NCBI GenBank assembly: GCA_021738045.1
Contig: JAIPCU010000007.1
Location: 1 to 43,671, forward strand
Direction: 5' to 3'
Length of the DNA stretch: 43,671 nucleotides
From: Candidatus Methylopumilus sp.
GTDB lineage: Bacteria > Pseudomonadota > Gammaproteobacteria > Burkholderiales > Burkholderiaceae_B
Shown: piece after piece, positions 1 through 8,753 of the stretch
Numbering within the stretch: the first letter of the stretch is position 1
Layout: each line of letters starts with the position of its first letter
Position numbers and translations under genes: made by a program
Notes under the pieces: generated by a model
Database searches by the model: none
Told to the model about the DNA's origin: nothing
What the model saw: only the letters and a program-made list of their open reading frames with translations

Positions 1-575
1 AAGGGCAGGATCTCTGGATTTTTGGCTACGGTTCGCTGATTTGGCGACCCGAGTTTGAATTTATCGAGCAACGCGCGGCGACTCTCGAGGGCTATCACCG
101 CTCGTTATGCCTGTGGTCACGCATCAATCGGGGCACCCCTGAAATTCCCGGCCTCGTCTTTGGGTTAGAACAGACCGGCACCTGCCAAGGCATGGTGTTC
201 AAAATTCCTAGCCAAAACGTCCAACAGACCTTTGACGCCGTCTGGAAACGCGAAATGGGCACTGGCGCCTATTTGCCAAGCTGGCTCACCTGTACGACCG
301 CTCAGGCGGCTGTTTCTGGCATGGCCTTTGTGATCGATCGGCGGGGCCCAGCCTACGTCACACAACCCCCTGAGGATGACTTAGTTGAAATTATCTGTCG
401 AGCGCATGGCACCTATGGGTCGTGCTTTGATTATGTGACTCAAACTGCCGTGTCCCTCAAAGCGGCAGGGATTTGCGATGAGCATCTCGCCACCTTGACC
501 GAGCGTCTGCTGCACTGGCGGCAAGACCACATTCAAAGCCAGTCGCCCCAACAACGACCACAACCATCCCCATAG
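1..575 (+). CDS. chaC: Glutathione-specific gamma-glutamylcyclotransferase (ChaC family), 5' end missing
   Basis: Cytosolic enzyme that would cleave the gamma-glutamyl bond of glutathione, giving 5-oxoproline and Cys-Gly. The reading frame is open from the window edge (first full codon at base 3) and shows 190 residues to a TAG stop. The family signature FGYGSLIW lies at visible residues 7-14, followed by an R/N/G-rich stretch typical of ChaC. The glutamate in KREMGTGAY (visible residue 84) sits where the family's catalytic Glu is expected. Only a short N-terminus appears to be missing, because ChaC proteins normally reach the YGSL motif within a few tens of residues. The first ATG inside the window (192) is internal and is not the start. 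The next gene, pdxH, follows after 169 bp, so co-transcription is uncertain. Family assignment is firm; the glutathione substrate is inferred from the family. Confidence 0.9.
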   Translation, partial: GQDLWIFGYGSLIWRPEFEFIEQRAATLEGYHRSLCLWSRINRGTPEIPGLVFGLEQTGTCQGMVFKIPSQNVQQTFDAVWKREMGTGAYLPSWLTCTTAQAAVSGMAFVIDRRGPAYVTQPPEDDLVEIICRAHGTYGSCFDYVTQTAVSLKAAGICDEHLATLTERLLHWRQDHIQSQSPQQRPQPSP

Positions 576-744
576 CCGGACCAACGGCCACCGCCTCAGT
601 CGCGTCAACCGCAACAGTGTTATCAGAAACAGCCAGTAATCGCCAGTAATCCCCTTGGCAGGATGGACGTTACCCACGGTACACTGTGAGATAGCAACCG
701 TCACGCGCCCAAACCGGTTTTGATTTACCCCACCTGGATTCATC

Positions 745-1374
745 ATGTCGATCGCAGATCTACGGCAAAGCTACGAAAAAGGAATCCTTCTCGAGCAAGA
801 TGCCAAGGCTTCACCCTTTGAACAATTTGGTCTTTGGTTTGATCAAGCGCTCGAACAAAACGTTCCTGAGCCTACCACGATGACCTTGGCGACGGCCGAC
901 TCGCAAGGGCGTCCCTCGGCACGAATCGTCTTGCTCAAGGGCTTTGACGACGCTGGATTCGTGTTCTACACCAACTACAATTCACGCAAAGGTCAAGACT
1001 TGGCCGCACAGCCTTGGGCATGTCTGAATTTTTTTTGGCAACCACTTGAACGCCAAGTGCGTTTGAACGGCTTGATAACAAAGGTGTCTGCCCAAGAATC
1101 TGACGACTATTTTCACAGCCGTCCGCTAGGTTCGCGTCTGGGTGCCTGGGTATCCGCGCAAAGCCAACCTACCACTCTTGCTGCACTCGAGGCGAATACC
1201 GCGGCCGTGCAGCAAAAATATGGCGATCAACCTCCGCGCCCGCCTCACTGGGGTGGCTATCGCTTAGCACCTGAGTATTTTGAATTTTGGCAGGGGCGCC
1301 CTTCGCGCTTGCACGACCGCCTTACCTATCAACGATCTGGCACCAGCTGGGCACTCGAACGCATCTCTCCATAA
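745..1374 (+). CDS. pdxH: Pyridoxamine/pyridoxine 5'-phosphate oxidase
   Basis: FMN-dependent cytosolic oxidase that converts pyridoxine or pyridoxamine 5'-phosphate to pyridoxal 5'-phosphate, the last step of vitamin B6 synthesis and salvage. The 209-residue protein is close to the usual length. It has the FMN-site motif [10 protein letters not shown] near residue 53, YNSRKG near residue 78, and the C-terminal substrate-site signature PSRLHDR. The ATG at 745 is preceded by a GGA Shine-Dalgarno core (ctggattcatc). It heads a run of five same-strand genes with almost no spacing; the next ATG lies 1 nt after its stop. The 169-bp gap upstream contains a perfect 10-bp tandem duplication (632-651) but no promoter I can call with confidence. 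Confidence 0.96.
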   Translation: MSIADLRQSYEKGILLEQDAKASPFEQFGLWFDQALEQNVPEPTTMTLATADSQGRPSARIVLLKGFDDAGFVFYTNYNSRKGQDLAAQPWACLNFFWQPLERQVRLNGLITKVSAQESDDYFHSRPLGSRLGAWVSAQSQPTTLAALEANTAAVQQKYGDQPPRPPHWGGYRLAPEYFEFWQGRPSRLHDRLTYQRSGTSWALERISP

Positions 1375-1375
1375 T

Positions 1376-1882
1376 ATGACCGCTTCTGCACCGACCTTTG
1401 ATTCTGCCTTTTTTCGGGCGACCCTCGGCCGCTTTCCGACTGGCGTAGCGGTCATTACCGCAAGCCTTCCAGGGCAAGCGCCTGTTGGGTTGACCGTCAG
1501 TTCGTTCAACTCTGTGTCCCTTGAGCCGCCGCTCGTACTGTTTAGTTTGTCGCGCGGCTCGTCATCCATGGCGACCATGAAAGACTGCGAACGCTATGTC
1601 ATCCACGTGATGAGTCACGAGCAGCTTGGGGTCTCTCATCGCTTTACCCGAGGCACGCCGGCAGAACGATTTGCCAATATGCCACTCGTCAACGCCCCAG
1701 GCGGCTCACCACGCCTAGACCTACCCTGTGCCGCTTGGTTTGAATGCTTCAACCGCAATCGCTACGACGAAGGCGATCACATTATTTTTATTGGCGAAGT
1801 TGAACACTGCGAACGTTCAGAAGCCTTACCTTTGGTGTACCACGCGGGTGGTTACGACCTTACTCCAAATCTTCAAAAATAA
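1376..1882 (+). CDS. Flavin reductase-like, FMN-binding protein
   Basis: Protein of 168 residues of the flavin reductase-like FMN-binding (split-barrel) family. Such proteins reduce FMN or FAD with NAD(P)H and hand it to a monooxygenase, or act as stand-alone oxidoreductases. Family features are FRATLGRFPTGVAVIT near the N-terminus, the GLTVSSFNSVSLEPPLVLFS flavin-binding segment around residues 39-58, and a histidine-containing IGEVEHCE segment near the C-terminus. I place the start at the ATG at 1376, one base after the pdxH stop; upstream in-frame ATGs would overlap pdxH by about 95 nt and would add residues that do not resemble the family. No partner monooxygenase lies beside it. Its other neighbours are also flavoproteins (PdxH, the FAD oxidase at 1892, the AidB-like enzyme), so it may supply reduced flavin locally, but the substrate is unknown. 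Confidence 0.88.
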   Translation: MTASAPTFDSAFFRATLGRFPTGVAVITASLPGQAPVGLTVSSFNSVSLEPPLVLFSLSRGSSSMATMKDCERYVIHVMSHEQLGVSHRFTRGTPAERFANMPLVNAPGGSPRLDLPCAAWFECFNRNRYDEGDHIIFIGEVEHCERSEALPLVYHAGGYDLTPNLQK

Positions 1883-1891
1883 ATCGAAGTC

Positions 1892-3010
1892 ATGAGCGTA
1901 GATATTGATTGCATTGTGGTCGGTGCCGGTGTGGTCGGTTTAGCCATCGCCCGAGCACTCGCCCAGAGCGGGCGAGAAGTGATGGTGGTTGAAGCGGCTG
2001 AAGGCATCGGCACCGGTACCAGCGCGCGCAACTCAGAAGTCATTCACGCAGGAATTTATTACCCCGCTGGCAGCCTCAAAGCACGCTTGTGCGTTGAGGG
2101 TCGTCATCTCTTGTACGCCTATTGCGCTGAACATGGCGTCAAGCAAAAGCGCTTGGGCAAACTGATCGTAGCCACTAGCGAAGAAGAGATCCCGACTCTC
2201 ACAGAGATCCTAAAAAAGGCGCATGTCAACGGCGTCACGGATATGGAACTCTTATCAGCGAGCCAGGCGCAGGCACTTGAACCTGCGCTGTTCTGTACAG
2301 CAGCGCTGCTTTCGCCCTCAACTGGGATCATCGACAGCCACGGCTTAATGCTTGCCTACCAAGGCGACGCCGAAAACGCTGGTGCACAGTGTGTGTTTCA
2401 CACCCCACTTTTATCGGGCAGTGTGCGCAGCGATGGTGGGTTTGATTTGCAGTTTGGTGGAGCTGAAGCCATGGCGCTCTCGTGCAATGTGCTGATCAAC
2501 GCCTCAGGGCTGCACGCGCCCACGCTGGCGCGCAAAATCAAAGGGATACCAGCGGCTTCGATCCCAACAGAATACCTATGCAAAGGCAGTTACTTTAGTC
2601 TGCAAGGCCGCGCGCCTTTTACCCATCTGATTTACCCAACCCCACACCATGCCGGCTTGGGTGTGCACCTCACCCTCGACTTGGGGGGGCAAGCAAAGTT
2701 TGGGCCTGACGTGCAATGGATTGATCACGTTGATTACACGGTCGACCCAGCGCGCTGCTTAGGGTTTTACGAAGCAGTGCGCACCTACTGGCCGGGCATG
2801 AAAGACGGCACCTTGTCGCCTAGCTACTCTGGCATTCGTCCCAAGATTTCTGGGCCACACGAACCCGCAGCAGATTTCATGATTGCTGGGCCCGCAACGC
2901 ATGGGGTACCGGGCCTTGTGAATTTATTTGGTATCGAATCACCGGGCTTAACCTCGAGCCTGGCTATCGCAAAAGAGACTCTTGCATGCCTGTCAATGAC
3001 TTCATCCTGA
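1892..3010 (+). CDS. FAD-dependent oxidoreductase, L-2-hydroxyglutarate oxidase-like
   Basis: Protein of 372 residues of the DAO/glycerol-3-phosphate dehydrogenase-like FAD family, closest in pattern to L-2-hydroxyglutarate oxidases/dehydrogenases (LhgO/L2HGDH), which oxidise L-2-hydroxyglutarate to 2-oxoglutarate. The N-terminus has the dinucleotide-binding [13 protein letters not shown] motif with an acidic VVEA end to beta-2. It is followed by [16 protein letters not shown] (about residues 43-58), which is characteristic of this subgroup. The C-terminus carries the [14 protein letters not shown] signature of the family. It starts 9 nt after the flavin reductase, and its last 25 nt overlap purU in another frame, so the genes are very probably co-transcribed and translationally coupled. 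Substrate specificity is inferred; other 2-hydroxyacids are possible. Confidence 0.85.
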   Translation: MSVDIDCIVVGAGVVGLAIARALAQSGREVMVVEAAEGIGTGTSARNSEVIHAGIYYPAGSLKARLCVEGRHLLYAYCAEHGVKQKRLGKLIVATSEEEIPTLTEILKKAHVNGVTDMELLSASQAQALEPALFCTAALLSPSTGIIDSHGLMLAYQGDAENAGAQCVFHTPLLSGSVRSDGGFDLQFGGAEAMALSCNVLINASGLHAPTLARKIKGIPAASIPTEYLCKGSYFSLQGRAPFTHLIYPTPHHAGLGVHLTLDLGGQAKFGPDVQWIDHVDYTVDPARCLGFYEAVRTYWPGMKDGTLSPSYSGIRPKISGPHEPAADFMIAGPATHGVPGLVNLFGIESPGLTSSLAIAKETLACLSMTSS

Positions 3011-3840
3011 CCTTAGCCTGTCCTGACCGCACTGGAATCGTTTATAACGTCAGCGGCTTGCTACTCAAACATCAAGGCAACATCATTGACGCACAACAGT
3101 TTGGTGATGCTGAAACTGGCCGATTTTTTTTGCGAGTGCACTTTGCCTTACCTGACGGCGTAGGGATAGCGCAAGTCAGAACCGACTTTATGATCTTGGC
3201 GCCCCAGTATCAAATGCAATGGCAAATTTATGACGCGCAAAAAAAAGCACGCCTCCTGATTTTGGTCAGCAAGCAAGGGCATTGCCTTAATGATCTGCTG
3301 TTTAGAGTGCACTCAAAACAACTGAACGCCGAAATTACAGGGATTGTGTCTAACCATCAAGACTTTGCTGCAATGGCAAACTCTTACGACATCCCCTTTC
3401 ATCACTTGTCCGTCACTCCCGAGACCAAAGCCACCCAAGAGGCGGCTATTCTTACGATCGCCAGACGCGAAGACATTGACTTGGTGGTGCTTGCGCGCTA
3501 CATGCAAATCTTGTCGCCCGAGCTATGCGCGGCACTAGAAGGCAAAGCGATTAACATCCATCACAGCTTTTTGCCAAGCTTCAAGGGTGCAAGACCCTAC
3601 TATCAGGCGCACGCGCGTGGCGTGAAGATCATTGGGGCCACCGCACATTACGTCACACACGATCTGGATGAGGGTCCCATCATCGAACAAGACGTTCAGC
3701 GTGTGGACCATAGCATGAGTGCACAAGACTTAACTCAAGTTGGAAGCGATATTGAATCGCGCGTGCTGTCGCGCGCCGTGTCCAGCCATGTCGAGCACAG
3801 AATTTTATTAAACGGCAGCAAAACCGTCGTCTTTCGCTAA
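2986..3840 (+). CDS. purU: Formyltetrahydrofolate deformylase
   Basis: Hydrolyses 10-formyltetrahydrofolate to formate and tetrahydrofolate, balancing one-carbon pools and supplying formate for PurT-type purine formylation. The 284-residue protein has an N-terminal ACT domain (about 1-85; it opens with [14 protein letters not shown]) and a C-terminal formyltransferase-type domain. The catalytic Asn-His-Asp set is visible in [15 protein letters not shown] and the downstream [10 protein letters not shown]. The ATG at 2986 lies inside the end of the upstream FAD oxidase gene (25-nt overlap). The stop shares a base with the ATG of the next gene (TAATG), so coupling is tight on both sides. The length matches the family. 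ACT domains in PurU respond to methionine and glycine in E. coli; whether that holds here is inference. Confidence 0.95.
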   Translation: MPVNDFILTLACPDRTGIVYNVSGLLLKHQGNIIDAQQFGDAETGRFFLRVHFALPDGVGIAQVRTDFMILAPQYQMQWQIYDAQKKARLLILVSKQGHCLNDLLFRVHSKQLNAEITGIVSNHQDFAAMANSYDIPFHHLSVTPETKATQEAAILTIARREDIDLVVLARYMQILSPELCAALEGKAINIHHSFLPSFKGARPYYQAHARGVKIIGATAHYVTHDLDEGPIIEQDVQRVDHSMSAQDLTQVGSDIESRVLSRAVSSHVEHRILLNGSKTVVFR

Positions 3841-5528
3841 TGCTAAAGCACACTCTAGCACCTGAGCATCCTGTTCCAGACGCGCGCGGGATTAATTTAT
3901 TTCACGCAGACGCCGCGCGCGATCTTCTGGCGTGTTATCTGCCAACAGACTTGCATCAACACTTGCTGCCGCACTTACAGCGGCTAGGTGCTCTTGCAGG
4001 CTCTTTGCTGGATGATCTGGCTGGCGCCGCAGACAAACATCCCCCAACGCTTTCAGTACGCACGCGTGCCGGCATTGACACCTCACAGGTCAATAAGCAC
4101 CCTGCCTACGTCGAGCTTGAGCGTTACGCCTACAACGAGTTCGGCTTAGCTGCCATGTCGCATCGTGGCGGAGTCTTGAACTGGCCCACAGCCATGCCAC
4201 CGGCTGCCAAATACGCGCTCACGTATTTATTTGTACAAGCGGAGTTTGGCTTATGCTGCCCCGTCAGCATGACTGATTCGTTGGCCCGCACTCTGCGTAA
4301 ATTTGGCGACCCCGCGCTCGTCGAAAAAGTTTTGCCGATGGTCACGACCCAAGACTTTGATGCTTTGCATCAAGGCGCCATGTTTATGACTGAGCAAGGT
4401 GCTGGCTCAGACGTGAGCGCCACCGCCACGCAAGCGACTCTAACGGCCGACGGCAACTGGTCCCTCACGGGTGACAAGTGGTTTTGTTCGAACCCTGATG
4501 CCGGCTTCGCAATGGTGCTTGCACGCTCTGAAAACGTCGAGGGTCTTAAAGGAGTTTCGCTGTTTTTACTGCCGCGTACGCTTGCCGATGGCACACATAA
4601 CAACTATCGGATTTTGCGCCTAAAAGATAAGTTGGGCACTCGCTCGATGGCGAGCGGTGAGATCCGGCTTGAAGGGGCGTTTGCATGGCTAGTGGGCGAG
4701 CGCGGTCAAGGCTTTCAACACATGGCCGACATGATCAATAACTCGCGCCTGTCAAACGGTGTACGTGCCGCGGGTTTGATGCGACGCGCACTAACCGAAG
4801 CACTTTATATTGCCAAGCATCGTCAGGCTTTTGGTAAACGCCTGATCGACATGCCTTTGATGCAACGCCAGCTCAGCAAAATGGCTTTGGCCACTGAGCA
4901 AGCGCGCACCATGGTGTACCAAACAGCGCAAGCACTGGCCGCAGCAGATCAAGACTCGAGCAAACGCCCCTTGATGCGCATCATGACGCCTTTAATCAAA
5001 TTTCGGGCATGTCGCGATGCACGCAAAGTTGCAGGCGATGCGATGGAAGTCCGCGGAGGTTGCGGCTATATCGAAGAATGGAGCGACCCGCGGATCTTAC
5101 GCGACGCCCACCTAGGCTCAATTTGGGAAGGCACCAGCAACATTGTCGCGCTCGATGTCATTCGGGCCATTCAACGTGAGGCGTCACTGCCCGCGTTACG
5201 CGAACATGTTCAAGCGCTCTTGGCCCAGGGCACACCAGTCAGCCAAGAGCTTGCAGTGCTGCAAGCCGAACGCATCGACCAAGCTTTCACATACGCGGCC
5301 GCAGTCGCTAACGAAAATCGCTCTGAACAGGCTCGTCAAGCCGCCACAGCGCTCTATCACGTGGTCACCATGGCCGCCATGCGCTGGGAGGCCAAGCAGG
5401 CCAACATGCCCATGCGCAGCCATTTGGCAGACCTGATCCTCAAGCATCGTTTAGCCGCTCGGGATCCCCTTCAAAACGACAACTTGACTGACGCCGCGTT
5501 GTGCGTTTGGCTCTCTCAGACGGTCTAA
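3840..5528 (+). CDS. Acyl-CoA dehydrogenase family protein, AidB-like
   Basis: FAD flavoprotein of 562 residues of the large AidB-type branch of acyl-CoA dehydrogenases; ordinary acyl-CoA dehydrogenases have about 390 residues. Visible are the AidB-like N-terminal extension, MTEQGAGSDVSATAT (FAD/substrate loop), TGDKWFCSNPDAG, RQAFGKRLIDMPLMQ, a GDAMEVRGGCGYIEEW loop, and IWEGTSNIVALDVIRA, whose Glu matches the family's catalytic base. The C-terminal helical part extends past the usual end of the family. E. coli AidB is linked to protection from alkylating agents and binds DNA, but many homologues are uncharacterised, so the function here is open. The ATG overlaps the purU stop by one base (TAATG), making it the last member of the tightly packed run that starts with pdxH. 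Confidence 0.87.
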   Translation: MLKHTLAPEHPVPDARGINLFHADAARDLLACYLPTDLHQHLLPHLQRLGALAGSLLDDLAGAADKHPPTLSVRTRAGIDTSQVNKHPAYVELERYAYNEFGLAAMSHRGGVLNWPTAMPPAAKYALTYLFVQAEFGLCCPVSMTDSLARTLRKFGDPALVEKVLPMVTTQDFDALHQGAMFMTEQGAGSDVSATATQATLTADGNWSLTGDKWFCSNPDAGFAMVLARSENVEGLKGVSLFLLPRTLADGTHNNYRILRLKDKLGTRSMASGEIRLEGAFAWLVGERGQGFQHMADMINNSRLSNGVRAAGLMRRALTEALYIAKHRQAFGKRLIDMPLMQRQLSKMALATEQARTMVYQTAQALAAADQDSSKRPLMRIMTPLIKFRACRDARKVAGDAMEVRGGCGYIEEWSDPRILRDAHLGSIWEGTSNIVALDVIRAIQREASLPALREHVQALLAQGTPVSQELAVLQAERIDQAFTYAAAVANENRSEQARQAATALYHVVTMAAMRWEAKQANMPMRSHLADLILKHRLAARDPLQNDNLTDAALCVWLSQTV

Positions 5529-5592
5529 AATCCCTTCCGACACGATATGATGTCGGATTACCTCACTTCGTCCCATCAACAGAGCAAAAATC

Positions 5593-7281
5593 ATGAGCCA
5601 AGCCCCTTCTGCCAGTTCCCCACGCACCGGTGGTCAACTTCTTGTTGGTCAGCTCGTCAGTCACGGCGTCAAACATGTGTTTTGCGTACCCGGCGAAAGC
5701 TTTCTGGCAGTGCTCGATGCGTTGGTCGATGTCAGCATCGAAGTGACGGTGTGTCGTCAAGAAGGCGGCGCGGCCATGATGGCGGCTGCCCAAGGTCAGT
5801 TAAATGGTGAGCCCGGCATTTGCATGGTGACGCGCGGCCCGGGCGCCTCAAACGCCTTAGCCGGCATTCACATCGCTAAACAAGATTCGACCCCGCTGAT
5901 CGTCTTTGTCGGTCAAATCGAGCGCGGCATGCGCGAACGTGAAGCCTTTCAAGAGATGGATTACCGTGCAGTCTTTGGCACCGCAGCCAAATGGGCAACC
6001 GAAATTGATGACCCAGCACGTATCCCAGAAATTCTTTCGCGCGCTTTTCATGTCGCTACCTCGGGGCGTCCAGGTCCAGTCGTGATCGCCTTACCCGAAG
6101 ACATGTTGGTCGAACTTGCAACCGCGCCAGATGCCCCGCACTACGAAGCGGTAGATTCTGCCCCCACAAAAGGGCAGATGGCAGATTTGGCTGCACGCCT
6201 GGCCAAAGCCAAAGCACCGGTGGCGATTTTGGGTGGTACCCGCTGGAACGCTCAAGCCGTTAACGACTTTATTGCCTTTGCTGAACGCTGCAAACTACCG
6301 GTCGCAGTATCCTTCAGACGCCAGATGCTGTTCCCGGCCAACCACCCCTGTTTTATCGGTGACGTCGGCATTGGCTTGAATCCGGCGTTGCTCAAACGCG
6401 TTGCCGAAGCTGACCTGGTGTTGTTAGTCGGCGGTCGCATGTCAGAGATGCCTAGCCAGGCCTACACCCTGTTTGATATCCCTGTGCCCAAACAAACGCT
6501 AGTGCACGTTCACCCAGATAGCGGCGAACTCGGCCGCGTCTACCGCGCTGCGTTGGCGATTAACGCCTCACCGATTTCGTTCGCCTCAGAATTAGCGTCA
6601 ATTACGACACCAGCCTCACAGCCTTGGGCTGCAGAGACTGCCACCATACATCAAAGCTATCTGGCCTGGAGCGACCCTGCCCCGATCAAAACACCTGGCA
6701 CCCTGCAAATGGGCGGAGTCATGCAGTATCTCGAGGCCAACTTACCCGCCGATGCCATTATGGCAAACGGCGCCGGTAACTTCGCCACCTGGCTGCATCG
6801 CTTTCACCGCTTCACTCAGTTCGCCACCCAAGTTGCACCGACCTCGGGCTCGATGGGTTATGGCTTACCCGCCGCTGTCGGCGCCAAGCGTCTGTGGCCC
6901 GAAAGAACTGTGGTCTGCTTTGCGGGCGACGGCTGCTTCATGATGCACGGGCAAGAGTTTGCGACGGCTGTGCAATACAACTTACCGATTATTGTGTTGA
7001 TCATCGATAACGGTATGTACGGCACCATCCGTATGCATCAAGAAAAACACTACCCAGGTCGCGTTTCGGCAACCAAACTGCAAAATCCTGATTTCGCCGC
7101 CTACGCGCGCGCCTTTGGTGGCCATGGCGAACGTGTCGAAACGACCGAACAGTTTGGCCCCGCTTACGAACGCGCGGTGGCGAGCAAGCAACCGGCAATC
7201 ATTCATTGTCTGATTGATCCTGAAACCATTACGCCAACCACCACGATTTCGAAATTACGGGCGGCGGCACTCAAAAAATAA
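5593..7281 (+). CDS. Thiamine-diphosphate-dependent enzyme, acetolactate synthase-like
   Basis: Protein of 562 residues with the three-domain layout of ThDP enzymes (N-terminal Pyr domain, central domain, C-terminal PP domain). The activating glutamate is in CRQEGGAAMMAAA (near residue 58), and MVTRGPGASNALAGIH follows. The C-terminal cofactor motif runs from GDGCFMMHGQEF to IIDNGMYGTIR (GDG...N spacing, binding Mg and diphosphate). These features place it in the acetolactate synthase / benzoylformate decarboxylase superfamily. There is no regulatory subunit gene next to it, which argues against a biosynthetic IlvB partner. The substrate cannot be told from sequence alone. It starts 64 bp after the AidB-like gene and could be the distal gene of that operon. 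A hairpin with a short T-rich tail (7292-7320) follows its stop. Confidence 0.85.
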   Translation: MSQAPSASSPRTGGQLLVGQLVSHGVKHVFCVPGESFLAVLDALVDVSIEVTVCRQEGGAAMMAAAQGQLNGEPGICMVTRGPGASNALAGIHIAKQDSTPLIVFVGQIERGMREREAFQEMDYRAVFGTAAKWATEIDDPARIPEILSRAFHVATSGRPGPVVIALPEDMLVELATAPDAPHYEAVDSAPTKGQMADLAARLAKAKAPVAILGGTRWNAQAVNDFIAFAERCKLPVAVSFRRQMLFPANHPCFIGDVGIGLNPALLKRVAEADLVLLVGGRMSEMPSQAYTLFDIPVPKQTLVHVHPDSGELGRVYRAALAINASPISFASELASITTPASQPWAAETATIHQSYLAWSDPAPIKTPGTLQMGGVMQYLEANLPADAIMANGAGNFATWLHRFHRFTQFATQVAPTSGSMGYGLPAAVGAKRLWPERTVVCFAGDGCFMMHGQEFATAVQYNLPIIVLIIDNGMYGTIRMHQEKHYPGRVSATKLQNPDFAAYARAFGGHGERVETTEQFGPAYERAVASKQPAIIHCLIDPETITPTTTISKLRAAALKK

Positions 7282-7291
7282 TTTCACGACG

Positions 7292-7320
7292 CACCCCAAT
7301 CAACCCGGGGTGTTTCTCTA
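7292..7320 (+). terminator. Probable rho-independent terminator after the ThDP enzyme gene
   Basis: Inverted repeat CACCCC (7292-7297) / GGGGTG (7307-7312) with a 9-nt loop, starting 11 nt after the TAA stop and followed by tgtttctct. The stem is short and the T-tract interrupted, so it is a moderate terminator candidate separating the upstream run from gcdH. Confidence 0.6.
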
Positions 7321-7492
7321 GACTTTCAAGAGACTCGGTCAGTCACGACTCTGCAAGCAGTTTGCGCCGAGGGATATCTCAGATGCCCCTCTACAAATTG
7401 CTCAAAGGCACAGTAAGCACTTGTGTGTGGGTATTGCAAACAGCCTAGACCGAGCCTTGGTATCGTTCAATTATTACTTTTAGGAGCACGAC

Positions 7493-8686
7493 ATGGCCGC
7501 TGAAGCCTCATTTAACTGGGAAGACCCCCTCTTGCTGGACAGCCAGCTCACTGACGAAGAGCGCATGGTGCGCGACGCCGCACGTGCATACTGTCAAGAC
7601 AAGCTTGCGCCTCGCGTAGTCAACGCGTTTCGCAATGAAAAAACTGATGTCGAGATTTTTCCTGAGATGGGTGAGCTTGGCCTGCTAGGCGCAACGATCC
7701 CCACTCAATACGGTGGCTCGGGTTTGAATTACGTCAGCTACGGGCTGATCGCGCGCGAAGTCGAACGCGTTGACTCAGGCTATCGCTCGATGATGTCAGT
7801 GCAATCCTCGCTGGTAATGTTGCCAATCAATGAGTTCGGCAGCGAAGAGCAAAAACAAAAATACTTGCCCAAGCTGGCCCGCGGCGAATGGATCGGCTGT
7901 TTTGGTCTGACAGAACCCGATCATGGCTCTGACCCAGCAGGCATGGAAACCCGCGCAGTAAAGACCGCCAACGGCTATACGGTGACCGGCAACAAAATGT
8001 GGATTTCGAACTCGCCGATTGCCGACGTATTCGTTATTTGGGGCAAATGCGTAGGCGGTGACTACGACGGTCGCATTCGCGGCTTCATCCTCGAGAAGGG
8101 CATGAAAGGGCTGTCAGCACCTGCGATCCACGGCAAAGTCGGTTTACGCGCCTCAATCACAGGCCAAATCGTCATGGAAGGTGTCGAGATTGGCGACGAA
8201 CAGATGTTGCCTGGCGTGTCGGGCTTGAAGGGCCCCTTTACCTGCTTGAACTCAGCGCGCTTTGGGATTGCCTGGGGTGCGCTCGGTGCGGCAGAATTCT
8301 GCTGGCACATGGCACGTCAGTACACGCTTGACCGTAAACAGTTTGGTCGCCCCTTGGCTGCCAACCAACTGATCCAGAAAAAACTGGCCGATATGCAAAC
8401 CGAGATCACACTTGCCTTGCAAGGCTGCCTGCGCTTAGGTCGCATGAAAGACGAAGGCACAGCTGCGGTTGAAATCACCTCAATCATGAAGCGCAACTCA
8501 TGCGGCAAGTCGCTCGACATCGCCCGCATGGCGCGTGATATGTTGGGTGGCAACGGCATCTCGGATGAGTACGGTGTGGCCCGTCACTTGGTCAATCTTG
8601 AAGTCGTGAATACCTACGAAGGCACCCACGATGTGCACGCCCTGATTTTAGGTCGCGCGCAAACAGGGATTCAAGCGTTCTTCTAA
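7493..8686 (+). CDS. gcdH: Glutaryl-CoA dehydrogenase
   Basis: FAD enzyme that oxidises and decarboxylates glutaryl-CoA to crotonyl-CoA in lysine, tryptophan and aromatic/dicarboxylate breakdown. The 397-residue protein has the GcdH-specific [20 protein letters not shown] segment (about 85-104), [18 protein letters not shown] with the FAD loop, and the catalytic glutamate in [18 protein letters not shown] near the C-terminus. The start ATG at 7493 has a good AGGAG six bases upstream. It stands alone: a hairpin precedes the 180-bp upstream gap and a strong terminator follows at 8709-8748. No glutarate CoA-transferase or LysR regulator is adjacent. The upstream gap holds no promoter I can name with confidence. 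Confidence 0.95.
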   Translation: MAAEASFNWEDPLLLDSQLTDEERMVRDAARAYCQDKLAPRVVNAFRNEKTDVEIFPEMGELGLLGATIPTQYGGSGLNYVSYGLIAREVERVDSGYRSMMSVQSSLVMLPINEFGSEEQKQKYLPKLARGEWIGCFGLTEPDHGSDPAGMETRAVKTANGYTVTGNKMWISNSPIADVFVIWGKCVGGDYDGRIRGFILEKGMKGLSAPAIHGKVGLRASITGQIVMEGVEIGDEQMLPGVSGLKGPFTCLNSARFGIAWGALGAAEFCWHMARQYTLDRKQFGRPLAANQLIQKKLADMQTEITLALQGCLRLGRMKDEGTAAVEITSIMKRNSCGKSLDIARMARDMLGGNGISDEYGVARHLVNLEVVNTYEGTHDVHALILGRAQTGIQAFF

Positions 8687-8708
8687 GCCGGTTTCACTGC
8701 TCGTTCAA

Positions 8709-8748
8709 AAGCGGCGTGCGTCTTTCAAGGCGCACGCCGCTTTTTTTT
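8709..8748 (+). terminator. Strong rho-independent terminator after gcdH
   Basis: Perfect 12-bp stem AAGCGGCGTGCG (8709-8720) / CGCACGCCGCTT (8731-8742) with a 10-nt loop, followed by an uninterrupted T run to 8748. It lies 22 nt after the gcdH stop and just before the convergent 3' end of hipA (8754). Confidence 0.95.
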
Positions 8749-8753
8749 GATTC

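Noticed and set aside
5593-7281. Biosynthetic acetolactate synthase large subunit (IlvB)
   Set aside because: There is no adjacent small-subunit gene and no ilvC, so I kept a general ThDP-enzyme call.
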